Assembly (NCBI RefSeq): GCF_037975245.1
Contig: NC_092566.1
Location: forward strand, 9,588,001-9,652,000
Length of the DNA stretch: 64,000 bases
DNA from: Apostichopus japonicus
Lineage: Eukaryota > Echinodermata > Holothuroidea > Aspidochirotida > Stichopodidae
Reading direction: 5' to 3'
Shown one piece after another: positions 61,578-64,000 of this stretch (positions within the stretch are counted from its first letter, which is position 1; every line of letters begins with the position of its first letter). Below the pieces are notes generated by a model. It was not told where the DNA came from and did not search any database. It saw nothing but the letters and a program-made list of their open reading frames with translations. Made by a program: the position numbers and the translations under genes.

Positions 61578-63526
61578 TCGTACCAGTGTACCGAAGGGGG
61601 ATGAATTTCATACGAGAGTTCTTTCAAGAAGCATCGAAGGTGTATAACGAGAGGCAAATACTAACGTCATCTGTATAAAGGAAGAGATAGAAATGGACAT
61701 GGGTGAACTACCATCAGTTGTAAAAAAAAAAAATTGTAAAACTTAAGAAGCTTCTACAGTACTAGGTTATGCTCAGGGTTTTGAGTTCAAAACAAAGGTG
61801 ATTGCACTTATTATTAACATATTTTGTATTCTGATGTACAATTGATTAGATCCAGTAGATATTATTAAGTGCAAATCCATAGGTTTCTGATTTTCTTTAC
61901 ATTTTCTTAATGTTTTACGTCATTATTTGCCAATATTCTGTCAATTTTTTCTTTAGCCTGTTCTGCAAATATCTGAAAGTTAGTAATCAAATTTGTTATA
62001 AAAATAGTCACTCTATGTTTTGCGTCGTGTAGATATTTCATCATAACAGTTTTCAGCAAGTTTTATTACTTTTATCTAAGCACAAAGCATGGACAACTTT
62101 TATCCATTTGTAAACTAAATTTTACGTGATGTCAAGTTGGATGGTCATAGATCAGGAATGTGTGAAATTTTTTCTCCTTTGGGAGGGGGGCGGGGGGGGG
62201 GGAGGTTTTGGAATGGGAGTTTTGTGTGTCAGCTTAATGTGTTTCTATGAGATTTATGTGTAGTTGAAAAAGCTAGGATAAAATCAATACGTACGGTCTG
62301 TCAAAAGTAGTTCAAAATTTCACGTTTATGTTATTAGCATTGAAAAGTTGCAACCTTAGCAAGGCATTTCTTGAAGCAAGTTATGGTGATATTAGGAAGT
62401 TTTTGGCATATTTTTAGATACTTACAGCACTACTTGAGTCTCTTAATGACAATGTTTTACAACCTAATTTAGGTTGAAAGCTTTGGACATTTTATACTTT
62501 TAGAAGAAATATATTCTCACTAAAAAGAGAATATTCCACTTTGATTCTCCCAGGCAGTGGATCACAATTCTTTCCAGGAATTGGATAAGTTGTTCTTCAA
62601 AAAAAAAGATTTATTTTGCTAGTTTAAACTTTTTATTAATTCATCCTTGAAATGTGATACATTTGGAACGTTGCATGCTTACCTCTCAAAGTTCTCTGTA
62701 TTTAAGAATTTTTTTGGTTGAAATTAAATTAAACATTTCTTTGTATAAGTATTATTTTGCACTGTGGATAAGTAATGATATATATTATAAAGAAACCCAG
62801 GCAAACATTTACATGCAGTCCTATGCTGGCCATGAGGACTACATTTCAATTCAAGGTTGCCAGTTTTTCTGTAATGCAACTAGCCAAGGGTGCAAAAAAA
62901 AGTCAAACACACAAATCTGCAGTTATTTTGACCCTACATATAGGTAGGAATTTTGTGGGTTAGATACACATTAGGGAGTGAAAGGTGGTAAAACCACCGA
63001 CACATAGGACCTATGTGCAACTTGCCTAATGTTGAATGATCAGTTTTAGAATCTTCAGCTACTATTTCTCTCTTAGTTGGTAGGTCACTAAAACAACACC
63101 AAAATGCTCTTTGGCCAGTCCTTACCTCTTTTTTTTCCCTCCGGCCAATGAAAATTGAAAAATGCCTAATTCATAATTTTTGGCATTTAAAATGCCAAAC
63201 TGGCAGTGCCGATTCAATTCTCTCTGGTGTTGCCAAATGCATTCACAAAATGTAACATCTTTGCCATATACGTACGATGATATATGAGGATGAGTTTGAC
63301 TTAAAGATGTTTTCAGTTTTTCTTTAACCCTTTAAGTTATATGCTGGTGAAGGGACATATATAATAACATAAAATGTCACAGCTACATACCTTATGAGTG
63401 AAATACAGCAGTACAATTTTAGCAATTGTATTTAACATTCATACGGTGTATGTAAAACTTTATGCCTGACAACAGATGAATAATGAGAAAATATAGATGA
63501 AGTGCCTGATATTTATCAAGATAATC

Positions 63527-63686
<160 letters not shown>

Positions 63687-63890
63687 TACAAAGACAAAAG
63701 ATGGGAAACAATGGCTTTTGCAAAATAAGATAAATTTAGTCTTATTCTTATATATAAAATTATTTGGTAAAAGAAACCGCCGAGTGATATGATTTAATAT
63801 AGTTTTTATGAAGATATATGAAGTGGTTTCTTTATGTTTTGTAATTGTGGATATATTAGATAAGATTATTTTTTATTCAGAAAATAGATT

Positions 63891-63896
63891 AATAAA
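63891..63896 (+). terminator. Poly(A) signal AATAAA (candidate 1)
   Basis: First canonical hexamer seen after the stop codon, followed within 60 bases by a T-rich stretch (63940-63949). It is a plausible cleavage site for the cdh23 transcript. Confidence 0.5.
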
Positions 63897-63984
63897 GTTT
63901 TGCCTAAGTTAATATCATCGTTACTGTGATACAGTGTTCTTTTTTTTTTCTTCATTCTTGCTTTTGTCAAAACCATTTAACCAA

Positions 63985-63990
63985 AATAAA
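63985..63990 (+). terminator. Poly(A) signal AATAAA (candidate 2)
   Basis: A second canonical hexamer at the window end. Use of this site cannot be judged because the downstream element is outside the window. Confidence 0.35.
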
Positions 63991-64000
63991 TATGACTACA

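Noticed and set aside
707-61577. Fat, Dachsous, Celsr or PCDH15 as the identity
   Set aside because: No EGF or laminin-G domains, no seven-transmembrane region, far more ECs than PCDH15, and repeat-by-repeat order matches CDH23 down to the MAD.
60733-61611. Several minus-strand open frames opposite the last exon
   Set aside because: Shadows of a long GC-rich coding exon; codon pattern and domain continuity support the plus strand only.

Overview
The window is animal genomic DNA occupied by one very long plus-strand gene whose 5' end lies outside the window. I resolve 51 coding exons between 707 and 61577. All 50 introns between them have GT-AG ends, the reading frame stays open across every junction, and together they encode 3215 residues and a stop. 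The protein is a giant cadherin best matched to cadherin-23 (CDH23): a long run of extracellular cadherin (EC) repeats with DxNDN linkers, no EGF or laminin-G domains, a membrane-adjacent (MAD-like) domain, one transmembrane helix and a long cytoplasmic tail ending in a PDZ-type ligand. Repeat-by-repeat comparison with vertebrate CDH23 as I remember it is collinear, starting inside EC6. There appear to be three additional EC repeats between the equivalents of EC23 and EC24.

The host is probably an invertebrate deuterostome. An echinoderm, possibly a sea cucumber, is my guess from the vertebrate-like CDH23, compact exons in AT-rich introns, abundant AT and poly-C microsatellites, and the mix of LINE, SINE and hAT debris. 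The species cannot be fixed from the sequence alone.

Layout: 1-706 is intron upstream of the first visible exon. 707-41099 carries the EC6-EC23 equivalents. About 41100-46895 carries the three extra repeats and the start of the EC24 equivalent. 46896-52144 carries EC24-EC27. 52673-54844 is the MAD-like domain, 55048-55172 the transmembrane exon, 58312-61577 the cytoplasmic tail, and 61578 to about 63915 the 3'UTR. No second protein-coding gene, true tRNA, rRNA or CRISPR array is supported.

The introns hold most of the unusual structure. There is a 1.48-kb non-autonomous hAT element with an 8-bp target duplication, with a second 0.36-kb hAT nested inside it and its own 8-bp duplication; the outer one sits at the junction of an older tandem duplication. 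There are several non-LTR retrotransposon 3' ends and tRNA-derived SINE heads. There are minisatellites of 24, 36, 38, about 39 and 157 bp, tandem duplications of 114, 119, 154 and 239 bp, and two cases where part of a CDH23 exon was copied into a neighbouring intron. A family of inverted-repeat elements carries a hammerhead-like CTGANGA...GAAA motif, and one segment is a string of quasi-palindromes.
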